From: Latescibacteria bacterium UBA6620
GTDB taxonomy: Bacteria > Latescibacterota > UBA2968
Assembly (NCBI GenBank): GCA_002433075.1
Contig: DJHM01000022.1
Span: forward strand, 1 to 29,852
Direction of reading: 5' to 3'
DNA: 29,852 nt
Below are positions 15,246-22,999 of this stretch, piece after piece (positions within the stretch are counted from its first letter, which is position 1; every line of letters starts with the position of its first letter). A program made the translations under genes and the position numbers. A model generated the notes under the pieces. The model was not told the origin of the DNA. It saw only the letters and a program-made list of their open reading frames with translations, and did not search any database.

Positions 15246-15283
15246 GGAGGATGAAAGGCGCCTTCGACCGCCTTCCATCCTCC
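15246..15283 (+). promoter_or_regulatory. 15-bp hairpin in the leader of the PhyH operon
   Basis: 15246-15260 and 15269-15283 are complementary at 14 of 15 positions with an eight-base loop. The structure ends 30 bases before the preferred GTG start at 15314 and contains a Shine-Dalgarno-like GGAGG with an adjoining ATG (15251) on its left arm. It could be a regulator-binding site, or an mRNA hairpin that affects initiation. No T-tract follows, so it is not a classical terminator. Confidence 0.5.
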
Positions 15284-15313
15284 GGAGACCGACCGAATCG
15301 AAATGGAGCGTCC

Positions 15314-16534
15314 GTGGAAGTCGACCGGGACCGATTCCTCGAAGAGGGCTACATCATCCTGCGTGGGGCCGTACCCCCCGACCGCCTGGACGAGGTGCGC
15401 ACCAGCTACGAGACGCTCGTCGAAAAGCAGAAAGCCAACTGGGCCCGGGAGCGGTCCGAGGAGGATCCACCCGGCGGCGTTTGGGAAACCTCCCGGCAGC
15501 CCCGCTTAGCCCTCCACCGCAAACCGCTCGTCGAGCAACACGACGCCTCATCCGCCCCCGCCATCGAGATCTGGCTGCACGAGAACGTGGCCGGGGCGAG
15601 CAGCCAGCTGCTCGGAGTGGAAGACGCCGCCCTCACCGAAATGATGCTGATGTGCAATCCCCCACATCAGGACTTCGGCCCCGCACACTGGCACCGGGAT
15701 ATGTCCCCGCCCTACTGCGCTCCCCTTCAGGGCTACACCGACGACGTCCTCGAGACCGGGCCCCGTTACGTGCAGTGGAACCTCTCGCTCTACGACGACG
15801 ACGTGCTGTGGGTCATCCCCGGCAGTCACACGCGAATCAACACCCGTGAAGAGAACGAGCAACTGATCGTCGATCGCCACGTCCCTCTCCCGGGAGGCGT
15901 ACAAACTCACCTCAAGGCCGGCGACGGCGTAGCCTACATCCTTCCCATCCTCCACTGGGGCAGCAACTACAGCACGCGGATGCGTCGTTGCATCCACGGC
16001 GGCTTTTCCACCTTCACGGCCTACGAACACCGAGACTACCTCGACGTCATCTCGATTAAGGCCCGGGACACTTTCGAACGATGGATCGACCGAAGCGACG
16101 CGATGAGGGATCTCACTGAATCCGTGTTACGGGCGGCCATCAAGAAAGACGCGGCGGGTTACCATCACGGGCTGGATGCCCTGCATCCTGGACGAGGAGA
16201 GAAGGGGAAATTGCTGTCGACCGTATTTCTGAGTAAAGCCGCGAAGCGAATCTATCATCTGCAATCGACGGACTTCGAGACCCTGCCGGAGAAGGGGCAG
16301 TCGGATGCGATCAGTCAGCATCCAATGACGCTGCAGTGGGGTAAACCTCTCGCGGAGAAATTCACTCCCGAGGAAGCTCGCGTCTTGTGGGACCGATTTC
16401 GCTGGATGGACGACGCGGTCCAGTCCGACGAAGAGCAGACCGACCCGGGGTTCCAGGGGAAGACGTCCACCTACTACTTCAGCCGGATGCCGTCAGACTT
16501 GAGCACGGACCGGTTCACCGCGACCTGGTCTTAA
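15314..16534 (+). CDS. PhyH-family Fe(II)/2-oxoglutarate dioxygenase
   Basis: About 406 residues from the GTG at 15314, which has GGAG five bases upstream and begins directly with the typical helix VDRDRFLEEGYIILRGAVP. In-frame starts at ATG 15251 and TTG 15188 are less likely: the first has its GGAGG touching the ATG, and the added sequence overlaps a strong hairpin. The iron triad is visible as HRD (H127, D129) and H214 in LHWGSNYS, with an Arg at 224-225 for 2-oxoglutarate. The C-terminal extension after residue 230 is longer than in most PhyH proteins. Members hydroxylate or demethylate small organic molecules. It is the first gene of a four-gene operon; the next start is 21 bases after its stop. 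Substrate unknown. Confidence 0.88.
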   Translation: MEVDRDRFLEEGYIILRGAVPPDRLDEVRTSYETLVEKQKANWARERSEEDPPGGVWETSRQPRLALHRKPLVEQHDASSAPAIEIWLHENVAGASSQLLGVEDAALTEMMLMCNPPHQDFGPAHWHRDMSPPYCAPLQGYTDDVLETGPRYVQWNLSLYDDDVLWVIPGSHTRINTREENEQLIVDRHVPLPGGVQTHLKAGDGVAYILPILHWGSNYSTRMRRCIHGGFSTFTAYEHRDYLDVISIKARDTFERWIDRSDAMRDLTESVLRAAIKKDAAGYHHGLDALHPGRGEKGKLLSTVFLSKAAKRIYHLQSTDFETLPEKGQSDAISQHPMTLQWGKPLAEKFTPEEARVLWDRFRWMDDAVQSDEEQTDPGFQGKTSTYYFSRMPSDLSTDRFTATWS

Positions 16535-16555
16535 TCGGGCGCTCGAGGAGGATTC

Positions 16556-17467
16556 GTGGCGACCAGAGCAGCTGAGGCGCACGCCCGTTTGAAGGGCCCC
16601 GCGGTTCCGATCAACATCTGCTTCAACGAAGACGGTTCGGTCAACCTGTCTGCTGTTGCCGGCTACGTCGACTGGCTCTGCGACCAGGGCGTCCCCGTCC
16701 TGCTTCTCACTGCCGGCAGCAGCGAGTATGGCGGGTTGTCCGATGACGACGTGCGTGCGTTGACGAAAACGATCGCCGAGGTCAACGCAGGACGATCCCT
16801 CTTCGTCACCTCCACCCGGTTCTGGAATTCCGCGGACACGCGCGCATTCCTCGTCTACGCAGACGAGGTTGGCGCGGATGCTGTCAAGGTCCAGATCGGG
16901 CCGATGACCCCTTCGACCAAAGACGCGCTGCTCACTTACTTCGACCTCATCGAAGATGCCAGCGACATTCCGCTGCTGCTTTGGACTCTCCGGGAGCCGG
17001 CCTTCCCCGTCGACGCTGCGGCTGAACTTGCCCGGCACCCGAACATCATCGGCATGAAAAACGACGGGGACCAGTTCTCCGCCTACTACGACTACATCCG
17101 CGCTACTGAAGATCAGCAGTTCAACGTGCTGAGCGGCGGGCAGATGCGGAACTTCGTCTACGGCCATCAGGTGGGATCGACCGGCTATCTCTGTACAACC
17201 GCCCCGTTTCGCCCTGACCTCGCGCTCGAATTCTACGGATACGTCGAGAACCGGGACTACGACGCGGCCTGGGCGTTCGTGCGAAAGTACGAGGACCCCT
17301 GGCTGCAGTGGGCCATCGAGGGAGGCTGGCTAGGCCCGATCAAGACTGCCATCCACGTCTGCGGCCACTATCCGAACAACCTTCTGGCCCCACCCCACCT
17401 GAAGCCACCGGCCGACCTGATCGACCGGACACGCGCGAAGATCGAGGAGATCTTCGGATCCGTCTGA
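16556..17467 (+). CDS. DapA/NanA-family lyase with atypical active site
   Basis: A 303-residue class I aldolase-type TIM barrel. The Schiff-base lysine is K168 in IIGMKND, and LLLTAGSSEYGGLS matches the carboxylate-binding G(T/S)(T/S)(G)E region. The conserved catalytic Tyr of the family (YN.P at the end of strand 5) is replaced: the segment reads PLLLWTLREP, placing Trp143 where Tyr is expected. Start is GTG 16556 with a strong GAGGAGG. The family includes dihydrodipicolinate synthase, N-acetylneuraminate lyase and 2-keto-3-deoxygluconate aldolase. Neighbouring sugar-acid-type enzymes favour the last kind of role over lysine biosynthesis, but the Tyr change warns of a different reaction. It is second in the operon, 21 bases behind the first PhyH gene and 24 bases before the next. 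Confidence 0.88.
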   Translation: MATRAAEAHARLKGPAVPINICFNEDGSVNLSAVAGYVDWLCDQGVPVLLLTAGSSEYGGLSDDDVRALTKTIAEVNAGRSLFVTSTRFWNSADTRAFLVYADEVGADAVKVQIGPMTPSTKDALLTYFDLIEDASDIPLLLWTLREPAFPVDAAAELARHPNIIGMKNDGDQFSAYYDYIRATEDQQFNVLSGGQMRNFVYGHQVGSTGYLCTTAPFRPDLALEFYGYVENRDYDAAWAFVRKYEDPWLQWAIEGGWLGPIKTAIHVCGHYPNNLLAPPHLKPPADLIDRTRAKIEEIFGSV

Positions 17468-17491
17468 ATCCTGGAGCCGGCAAGTCCGAAA

Positions 17492-18196
17492 ATGAGTGCA
17501 CTCACCTTCGAACAGATTCAGCACTTCCGTCACAGCGGTTACTTGAAGCTGGGACAACTCCCGTCCGAGAGGGTCGAGCGACTCAAGAAGGCGGTCTGGT
17601 CGGACATCGAGGCCGAAGTCGAGCCCGTCGTTCGCAGTAAAGAGGGGCGTATCGTCCGCATCTCGAACGTCGTCGATCGGGACCCCATATTTCTGGACAC
17701 GGCATCCTGCTCCCAGGTCATCGAGCCGCTGTCCTGCATTCTCGGACCGAACATCCACCTCATCAAGAATCGTCACAACCACGCAACGCTGCGGACCTCG
17801 TCGGAGCACTACGACAGTCTGCACCGGGACGTGAAACAGTGGTCGCGAACGATTTTTACCATCATATTCTATCTCGAAGAGACGACCGTCGAGAACGGAT
17901 GTACGTGGTTCGTCCCCGGATCGCATCACTTCCCCGGCGTCGACGGAAAAATCGGGGAGGAGCGATGGACGGCCACCGTCTCGGAACAGGCGGTTCCGCT
18001 CCCGATGTCCGGCGGCGGAATGGTCCTGATCGACAGTATGGTGATGCACCGGGCGGGCAGCAACACCACAAGCGACACGCGAATGAGCATGACGATGGGC
18101 TACCACAGCGTCGACGAGATCTCCGACGTTCGGGATCCCAAACGAATCCTCGTTCACGGAGAAGACCTCTACAGCGGAAACGATAAGAGCAAGTGA
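17492..18196 (+). CDS. PhyH-family dioxygenase, second copy in operon
   Basis: A compact 234-residue member of the phytanoyl-CoA dioxygenase family. The metal-binding residues are LHRD (H111, D113) and MHRAG (H186), and R197 in TSDTRMSM is the expected 2-oxoglutarate contact. The strand FTIIFYLEETTVENGCTWFVPGSHH is typical of the double-stranded beta-helix core. It is not a close duplicate of the first PhyH gene: length, N-terminus and the loops around the site differ. The ATG at 17492 is placed 24 bases after the DapA-like stop, so it is part of the same transcript. Two dioxygenases flanking one lyase suggest successive oxidation of one substrate, which is inference. Confidence 0.9.
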   Translation: MSALTFEQIQHFRHSGYLKLGQLPSERVERLKKAVWSDIEAEVEPVVRSKEGRIVRISNVVDRDPIFLDTASCSQVIEPLSCILGPNIHLIKNRHNHATLRTSSEHYDSLHRDVKQWSRTIFTIIFYLEETTVENGCTWFVPGSHHFPGVDGKIGEERWTATVSEQAVPLPMSGGGMVLIDSMVMHRAGSNTTSDTRMSMTMGYHSVDEISDVRDPKRILVHGEDLYSGNDKSK

Positions 18197-18221
18197 CGTC
18201 AAATCCGACCAGGAGACCCCT

Positions 18222-19691
18222 ATGAGCTTCCGTCATCTCGGATTCATCGCGCTTCTCGTAGTCTTTGCCGTTCCCCTCTCCTCTCCGGCGCAGTCTCCGG
18301 CTGATTTCAACGACAGCGGCAAAGTCGACTTCGCAGACTTCCTGCTCTTTGCCGGCGCATTCGGCACCACAGATCCGGCGTTCGATCTGGACGGGAGCGG
18401 ATCGGTCGACTTCACGGACCTCCTCGCCTTTTCCGCCGCGTTTCTGATCGACAATCCCCCGCCACCTGCCGACATCACCCTCGGCGACACCAGTCTCGCG
18501 TTCGGCGATGTCGAAACCGGCCAGACGTCTGAGCTGATCCTCGTCATCACCAACTCGGGTGGTACCGAGCTCTCCGTAACCAGCGTCTCCTCCTCGGACG
18601 ACCAGTTCACGCTCTCGACCGATTCATTCGTGCTGGGTGGCGGTGGGCGCCAGGAGGTCACCGTGACGTATGCGCCCGGGGCAGAGGGCACGCACGGTGC
18701 CACCCTCACCGTTGAAAGCTCGGATGAGGATGAAGCTAGCCTCGAGGTGGCCTTGTCGGGCACGGGAATCACCCCGGTGCCGACGCTTGAGACCACCATC
18801 ACGGTCACGACCCCTACCGGCAGCAGTCATCAGTTTCGCCTGGTCCCCGAGGGCGACTTTATTATGGGGACGAACAAGCGCGTCGACGTTCCCGATCTGT
18901 TCGAGGAGGACGCTTCGTTCACCGGTGGTGAACCGATCGCACAGGACGAGCGAACGATCTTCCTGGATACCTTCTACATTATGCAGTTGGAAGTCACGGC
19001 CGATAACTTCGTGAGATTCCTCAACGACATCGGTCGCAACTTCGATCCGGAAATCGGTCAGCTGATCCCCTACGTCTCCATCTCGGGACCGACCGCACCC
19101 GTTGAATTCATCACGAGCTACCAGCTGATCGGCAGTGACCGAAGCGGATACCCGATCACCAGCGTGACCTGGTATGGAGCGGACGCCTATTGCAAATGGA
19201 TCGGAGGACGACTGCCCACGGAGGCCGAATGGGAGAAGGCCTCCCGCGGCCCCGACGGAAACGATTACCCCTGGGGCGACACCCATCCGGAGCGATCGTC
19301 CTACGCGAACATCTACGGTCCCTTCAATCGAACCGGGGAGGGTGGAGGTTCCGAGCAGGCCGCTGGATTCCTGCAGGATCTCACGAATGTGGGTAGCTAC
19401 CGGCGCGGGGAAAGTGAATACGGCGTGCGCGATTTGGAAGGAAACGCCAGTGAGTGGGTCAACGACTGGTTCAGTGCCCAGTATTTCAGCGTGACGCCCC
19501 GGGAGAATCCCCAGGGTCCCTTGACCGGTCAAGAGAAAACGGTCAAAGGGAGCAGCTATCTTTCGCAGGTCAACCCCTTCCACCCCTTCGATCAGGAGAA
19601 CGGAGTCCTGTCCGCAGCCCGTGGTGGCGCAGCCCCCGCCAGCTTCGCTGTAAATCGTGGTTTCCGATGCGCCCACGACGTCCCTGAGTAA
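18222..19691 (+). CDS. Secreted dockerin / Ig-like / FGE-sulfatase-fold protein
   Basis: A 489-residue exported protein. Residues 1-23 form a signal peptide ending SPAQS. Residues 26-75 carry two calcium-loop repeats (DFNDSGKVDFADF and DLDGSGSVDFTDL), a type I dockerin-like module. Residues 84-183 are a beta-sandwich of the ASH/HYDIN type with NSGG and VTVTYAPG. Residues about 205-486 are an FGE-sulfatase domain: FRLVPEGDFIMG, EVTADNFVRFLN, VTWYGADAYCKWIGGRLPTEAEWEKA and GNASEWVNDW, then NRGFRC. The paired active-site cysteines of formylglycine-generating enzyme are not evident, so a binding or structural role is likelier than sulfatase maturation. A dockerin at the N-terminus is typical of some environmental phyla. 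It ends the plus-strand operon, 25 bases after the second PhyH gene. Confidence 0.9.
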   Translation: MSFRHLGFIALLVVFAVPLSSPAQSPADFNDSGKVDFADFLLFAGAFGTTDPAFDLDGSGSVDFTDLLAFSAAFLIDNPPPPADITLGDTSLAFGDVETGQTSELILVITNSGGTELSVTSVSSSDDQFTLSTDSFVLGGGGRQEVTVTYAPGAEGTHGATLTVESSDEDEASLEVALSGTGITPVPTLETTITVTTPTGSSHQFRLVPEGDFIMGTNKRVDVPDLFEEDASFTGGEPIAQDERTIFLDTFYIMQLEVTADNFVRFLNDIGRNFDPEIGQLIPYVSISGPTAPVEFITSYQLIGSDRSGYPITSVTWYGADAYCKWIGGRLPTEAEWEKASRGPDGNDYPWGDTHPERSSYANIYGPFNRTGEGGGSEQAAGFLQDLTNVGSYRRGESEYGVRDLEGNASEWVNDWFSAQYFSVTPRENPQGPLTGQEKTVKGSSYLSQVNPFHPFDQENGVLSAARGGAAPASFAVNRGFRCAHDVPE

Positions 19692-19991
19692 CGGACGAAA
19701 AGGAAGGGAAGACCTCAAGGGCCACGGCATGGTAGTCACCGTTGCCCTTATCCTTGTACCAACGCTGACCGGCTTGTCATCTCGAATCCGTATCGGCCGC
19801 AGGCCAAAGCCCGGATGAGAGATCTCTGCGCAGCTTTAAAAGCGATGACAGGGCGCCGAAGGCGTTCACTCGGTTTCCCGCTGGCCCTCGCGCAGGGATT
19901 TCTCCACGGATTGTTGCGTCAGCCCTCAGCGCAGCAGCATGCCTCGGTCACGCCGTGTCGAAATGGCAGACGGTATTCGATGGCCGGAGCA
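19692..19991. other. 300-base intergenic gap, nothing recognised
   Basis: Between the FGE-domain gene and the convergent Ada-like gene there is no frame with family similarity or a ribosome-binding site. Open frames exist on both strands but look like chance or antisense frames. No T-tract terminator is evident. Confidence 0.4.
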
Positions 19992-20261
19992 TTACCGTCC
20001 CCCAGCGCTACGGCTCTTCCAAACCTCATACTCCGCCCGCATACACCGGGCGCACGGGCGATACCCCGCCACAACTGCATCTGCCTCGGTCGCGAAGAAC
20101 ACCCTTTCCTTCACGTAGTGTCCCTTCGAAATCCAGTAGCGCGCACCCGGGCAATCCAGCCGCCCGTAGATCTTCGTGCGCCGATGACCCCCGAACCGGC
20201 CCGGTCTGCGACTCTCGTATGGAAGACCGTCCGAGCCGATAAGCGTGTAGTGATTTTCCAT
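19992..20261 (-). CDS. Ada-type metal-binding domain protein
   Basis: An 89-residue protein dominated by one domain resembling the zinc-binding N-terminus of the Ada DNA-repair protein: YGRLDCPGARYWISKGHYV, VFFATEADAVVAGYRPC and CARCM. Cysteines are at 37, 70 and 73. Ada itself uses four cysteines; the residue at the second Ada position is Arg41 here, so the site has only three, with His48 a possible replacement. Small stand-alone proteins of this type are common in bacteria with no established function. ATG at 20261 is preferred to the longer frame because GAGG lies six bases upstream and the domain starts soon after; the upstream 120 codons look non-coding. It is divergent from the DUF6785-like gene. 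Confidence 0.82.
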   Translation of the reverse strand: MENHYTLIGSDGLPYESRRPGRFGGHRRTKIYGRLDCPGARYWISKGHYVKERVFFATEADAVVAGYRPCARCMRAEYEVWKSRSAGGR

Positions 20262-20396
20262 CCAGGGCCTCTTCCTCCTCCTCTGCGGTGTCATTCGAGG
20301 TTGCATCTTGACATCGGGAGGCCAAAACCGCTGATTGTGTCCAGCTTCGTACTTGTAAACCAGTGAAAACAAGCAACTAAGGGACGCCACCACCTC

Positions 20397-22409
20397 TTGT
20401 CGGCAGAACCGGTCACACCCGACATCATCCCCGATCCGGAAGGAGAAGGCCGCTCCGCGTTTTCCGCCAGAGCGATCGGCACCGGGCTCGTCCTCGCAGC
20501 CTGGATCACCGTCTGGCCCTCCTACGCGAGTCTGGTCCTTCATTCCTCCAGAGCCGACCATTGCCATCTCCCGATGGCGATGCTCATCCCCTATGTCTTC
20601 CTGCTCGTGCTCAACAGTCAACTCGAGCGCTGGGGGAAACCCAACTTCTCTCCTTCCGAACTCCTCACCATCTGCTGTATCGGTCTCGTCTCGGCCTGTA
20701 TGCAGGGCGAATTCCTGCCCGTCTACCTGCTCGAGATGATCTCGATGCCTTACTACTTCGCTTCACCCGAGAATCGGTTCGAGGAACTCCTCCTCCCCCA
20801 TATGCCCCGATGGACCACCCTCACCGACCGCAGCGTGGCCGAGGGGTTCTTCGAGGGCGTGCTTCCGGGGACGCCGTTTCCGTGGGAGGCCTGGCTGTAT
20901 CCTCTGTTCGGCTGGGGCGCCCTGATCGCCGCCATCCTCTGCTTCAACCTCTGCGTCAGCGTGCTGCTACGGAAGCAGTGGATGGAACACGAACGACTCG
21001 CCTTTCCCGTCGCGACCGCCCTGCTCGAACTCACCGGCGTCTCCGGCACGAGAGGCACGCTGAGCACCCTCGCCCGAAATCGAAAATTCCAGATGGGATT
21101 CGGGCTGACCCTTGCCATCATCACCTGGAACGTCGCCACGTGGTTCACCGTCGGCGCACCGATGTTCCCTTTTCTCGCCGGTCGCTACGGCCGTCACGTC
21201 ATCCCGCTCGCCACCGGGTTCCCACCGCTGATCACCACCTTCGTGCTCCTGACCTTCACCCTCGGCTACTTCACGAAACTCGAAGTGCTGTTCAGCATGT
21301 GGTTCTTCCACGTGCTCGCTAAGATCCAGATCGGTCTGTTCAATCGCTTCGGTCTGGAAATCACGCACGGGAACCCCTTCGGATCGTCTCATCCCGCCGT
21401 CGGTTGGATGTCGTTCGGTGGAATGATCGTATTCGTTCTGTGGGGCCTTTTTACCGCCCGTCACCATTTCACCGAAGTCTTCCGCCGGGCTTTCCTCAAC
21501 GACAAGACCGTCGACGACTCGGATGAGCTGATGTCGTATCGAACCGCTGTGTTCCTCCTCCTTGGCGCGGGGGCGTTCATTCTCTTCTGGTTGAACCTAG
21601 CCGGGCTTCATCTCGCCGCTGCCCTGACCTTCTGTTTCGGTACCTTCATCCTCTACCTCGGTCTGGCGCGCATCCTCGTCGAAAGCGGTCTGGTCTACCT
21701 CCGAACCCCCATCAGCGCGCAGGCCTTCACCTGGCACGTTTTCGGGATCGCCGGCCTCGGCCCGTCCGGCGCCACCGGGCTGACGCTTGCCCACGCCTTC
21801 ATCGCCGACGGTAAGACCTTCACGATGGCCCAGTTCGCCCACGTTCCCCGACTCGCGATGGGCATGAACAAGCGGAGTCGCAAGGCCATCGCCCCCGCCG
21901 TGATGGGCGGGTGCATCATCGGCGGAATTGCCGCCATCTCGTTCATCCTCTACCAGGGCTACCACGTGATGGGGAGCTACAACTTCGGCACAGCCGCCTT
22001 CAAAGGTGTCGGCTCTCTCAACGCCGTCGCCTTCGGTCGACTGGCCGTTGGCCGGATTCAGGACGGCACCTGGAGCACGGACTGGACGAGAATGTTGTTC
22101 CTCGGCATCGGCATGTCCGTGACCGGGCTCATCTACTACCTGCGGTATCAGTTCGTCGGGTTCCCCATCCACCCGATCGGCTTCACCATCTCCGCAATGA
22201 ACGAGATGCAGGACAATGCCTTCACAATCTTCCTCATCTGGTCGATCAAGACCCTGATCCTCAAAATCGGCGGACTCGAAAGCTACCGGCGAAACGCGCC
22301 CTTCTTCCTCGGGATGATGATGGGCTACGTCGCCGGCGTCGCGCTCGGGGTCATTACTGATTTCTTCTGGTTTCCGGGGACGGGACACGAGATACATTGC
22401 GACCCATAG
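20397..22409 (+). CDS. DUF6785/DUF6784-like polytopic membrane protein
   Basis: A 670-residue protein with about 13-14 hydrophobic segments spread over its whole length, for example GLVLAAWITVWPSYASLVL, LIPYVFLLVLNSQL, LFGWGALIAAILCFNLCV, AVMGGCIIGGIAAISFILY and the last near residue 645. Its architecture resembles large, uncharacterised membrane proteins (DUF6785 and DUF6784) of Poribacteria, Planctomycetes and relatives, and it recalls oligopeptide-transporter-like proteins. The recognition is from memory of the sequence pattern. The start is a TTG at 20397 with only a weak, distant AAGGGA; no better start precedes the first membrane segment. A strong terminator follows. Transport is plausible but not established. 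Confidence 0.78.
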   Translation: MSAEPVTPDIIPDPEGEGRSAFSARAIGTGLVLAAWITVWPSYASLVLHSSRADHCHLPMAMLIPYVFLLVLNSQLERWGKPNFSPSELLTICCIGLVSACMQGEFLPVYLLEMISMPYYFASPENRFEELLLPHMPRWTTLTDRSVAEGFFEGVLPGTPFPWEAWLYPLFGWGALIAAILCFNLCVSVLLRKQWMEHERLAFPVATALLELTGVSGTRGTLSTLARNRKFQMGFGLTLAIITWNVATWFTVGAPMFPFLAGRYGRHVIPLATGFPPLITTFVLLTFTLGYFTKLEVLFSMWFFHVLAKIQIGLFNRFGLEITHGNPFGSSHPAVGWMSFGGMIVFVLWGLFTARHHFTEVFRRAFLNDKTVDDSDELMSYRTAVFLLLGAGAFILFWLNLAGLHLAAALTFCFGTFILYLGLARILVESGLVYLRTPISAQAFTWHVFGIAGLGPSGATGLTLAHAFIADGKTFTMAQFAHVPRLAMGMNKRSRKAIAPAVMGGCIIGGIAAISFILYQGYHVMGSYNFGTAAFKGVGSLNAVAFGRLAVGRIQDGTWSTDWTRMLFLGIGMSVTGLIYYLRYQFVGFPIHPIGFTISAMNEMQDNAFTIFLIWSIKTLILKIGGLESYRRNAPFFLGMMMGYVAGVALGVITDFFWFPGTGHEIHCDP

Positions 22410-22581
22410 TTGAGGAGGAAGGAGGCAGCTTGCCGGGCCGAAGCCTTCCTGACGGGCCACAGATTCAGCGAAGGCCGTAGCGTAGGCCGGGAGGTGGGTG
22501 GTAGTGAAAAGTGCAAAATGAAAAAGGGATAGCTCGTTTGGGCGCCCGACAGGACTCCACTTCGAAGCGCGGAACAAAAGT

Positions 22582-22611
22582 AAAGGGCTACGCGTTATTG
22601 CGTAGCCCTTT
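22582..22611. terminator. Strong bidirectional intrinsic terminator
   Basis: AAAGGGCTACGC and GCGTAGCCCTTT make a perfect 12-bp stem with loop GTTATT, followed by CTGTTTCTC and preceded by an A-rich run. It lies between the convergent stops of the DUF6785-like gene (22409) and the small basic gene (22636). Confidence 0.85.
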
Positions 22612-22635
22612 CTGTTTCTCAGCCGATCTGAAAGA

Positions 22636-22803
22636 TCACTTGTTCCTTGTCGAACGGTTCTGAACTCGCTTGGCGCTCACGAGTGCGGCCCGTTGCGACT
22701 TGCCGATCCTCTGATCGGCGGCCTGCTTGCCGAATGTGGGAATTTCCGATTTTCTCCCCTTGGACTTGGGGCCTTTCTGTTTCCGTCCTTTGCCTTTTGC
22801 CAT
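22636..22803 (-). CDS. Small, very basic protein of unknown function
   Basis: A 55-residue protein in which Lys and Arg make up about a third of residues, beginning MAKGKGRKQKGPKSKGRK. It has no Cys and little hydrophobic content apart from a short central stretch. AAGGAGGT six bases before the ATG at 22803 is a near-perfect Shine-Dalgarno, and the stop is 24 bases before a strong terminator, so it is probably a real, expressed gene. The composition suggests nucleic-acid or ribosome binding. I do not recognise a family. An in-frame start at 22827 is open but unnecessary. Confidence 0.75.
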   Translation of the reverse strand: MAKGKGRKQKGPKSKGRKSEIPTFGKQAADQRIGKSQRAALVSAKRVQNRSTRNK

Positions 22804-22999
22804 CACGACCTCCTTCAGGGCGAACAATCCATAGCCCGCCCCACCGCTACAGAGTCAGAAAATGGGGGATTTTCTTGAGTCGGGTCCAACAAGCCGTCAC
22901 TCTTTCACGGCACCGCCTCCATCTGATGTGAATCGTGGCAAAAGGGACTACCCAAACGGACCATCCCCCGCCCTCGCAGGTTTCACGCCTCCCCGAATC

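Noticed and set aside
18624..19739. 371-codon open frame antisense to the FGE-domain gene
   Set aside because: It is a shadow of the GC-rich plus-strand gene, with no domain, start signal or sensible composition of its own.
19815..20366. 183-codon plus-strand frame across the gap and the Ada-like gene
   Set aside because: Overlaps the supported minus-strand gene and shows no motif or ribosome-binding site.
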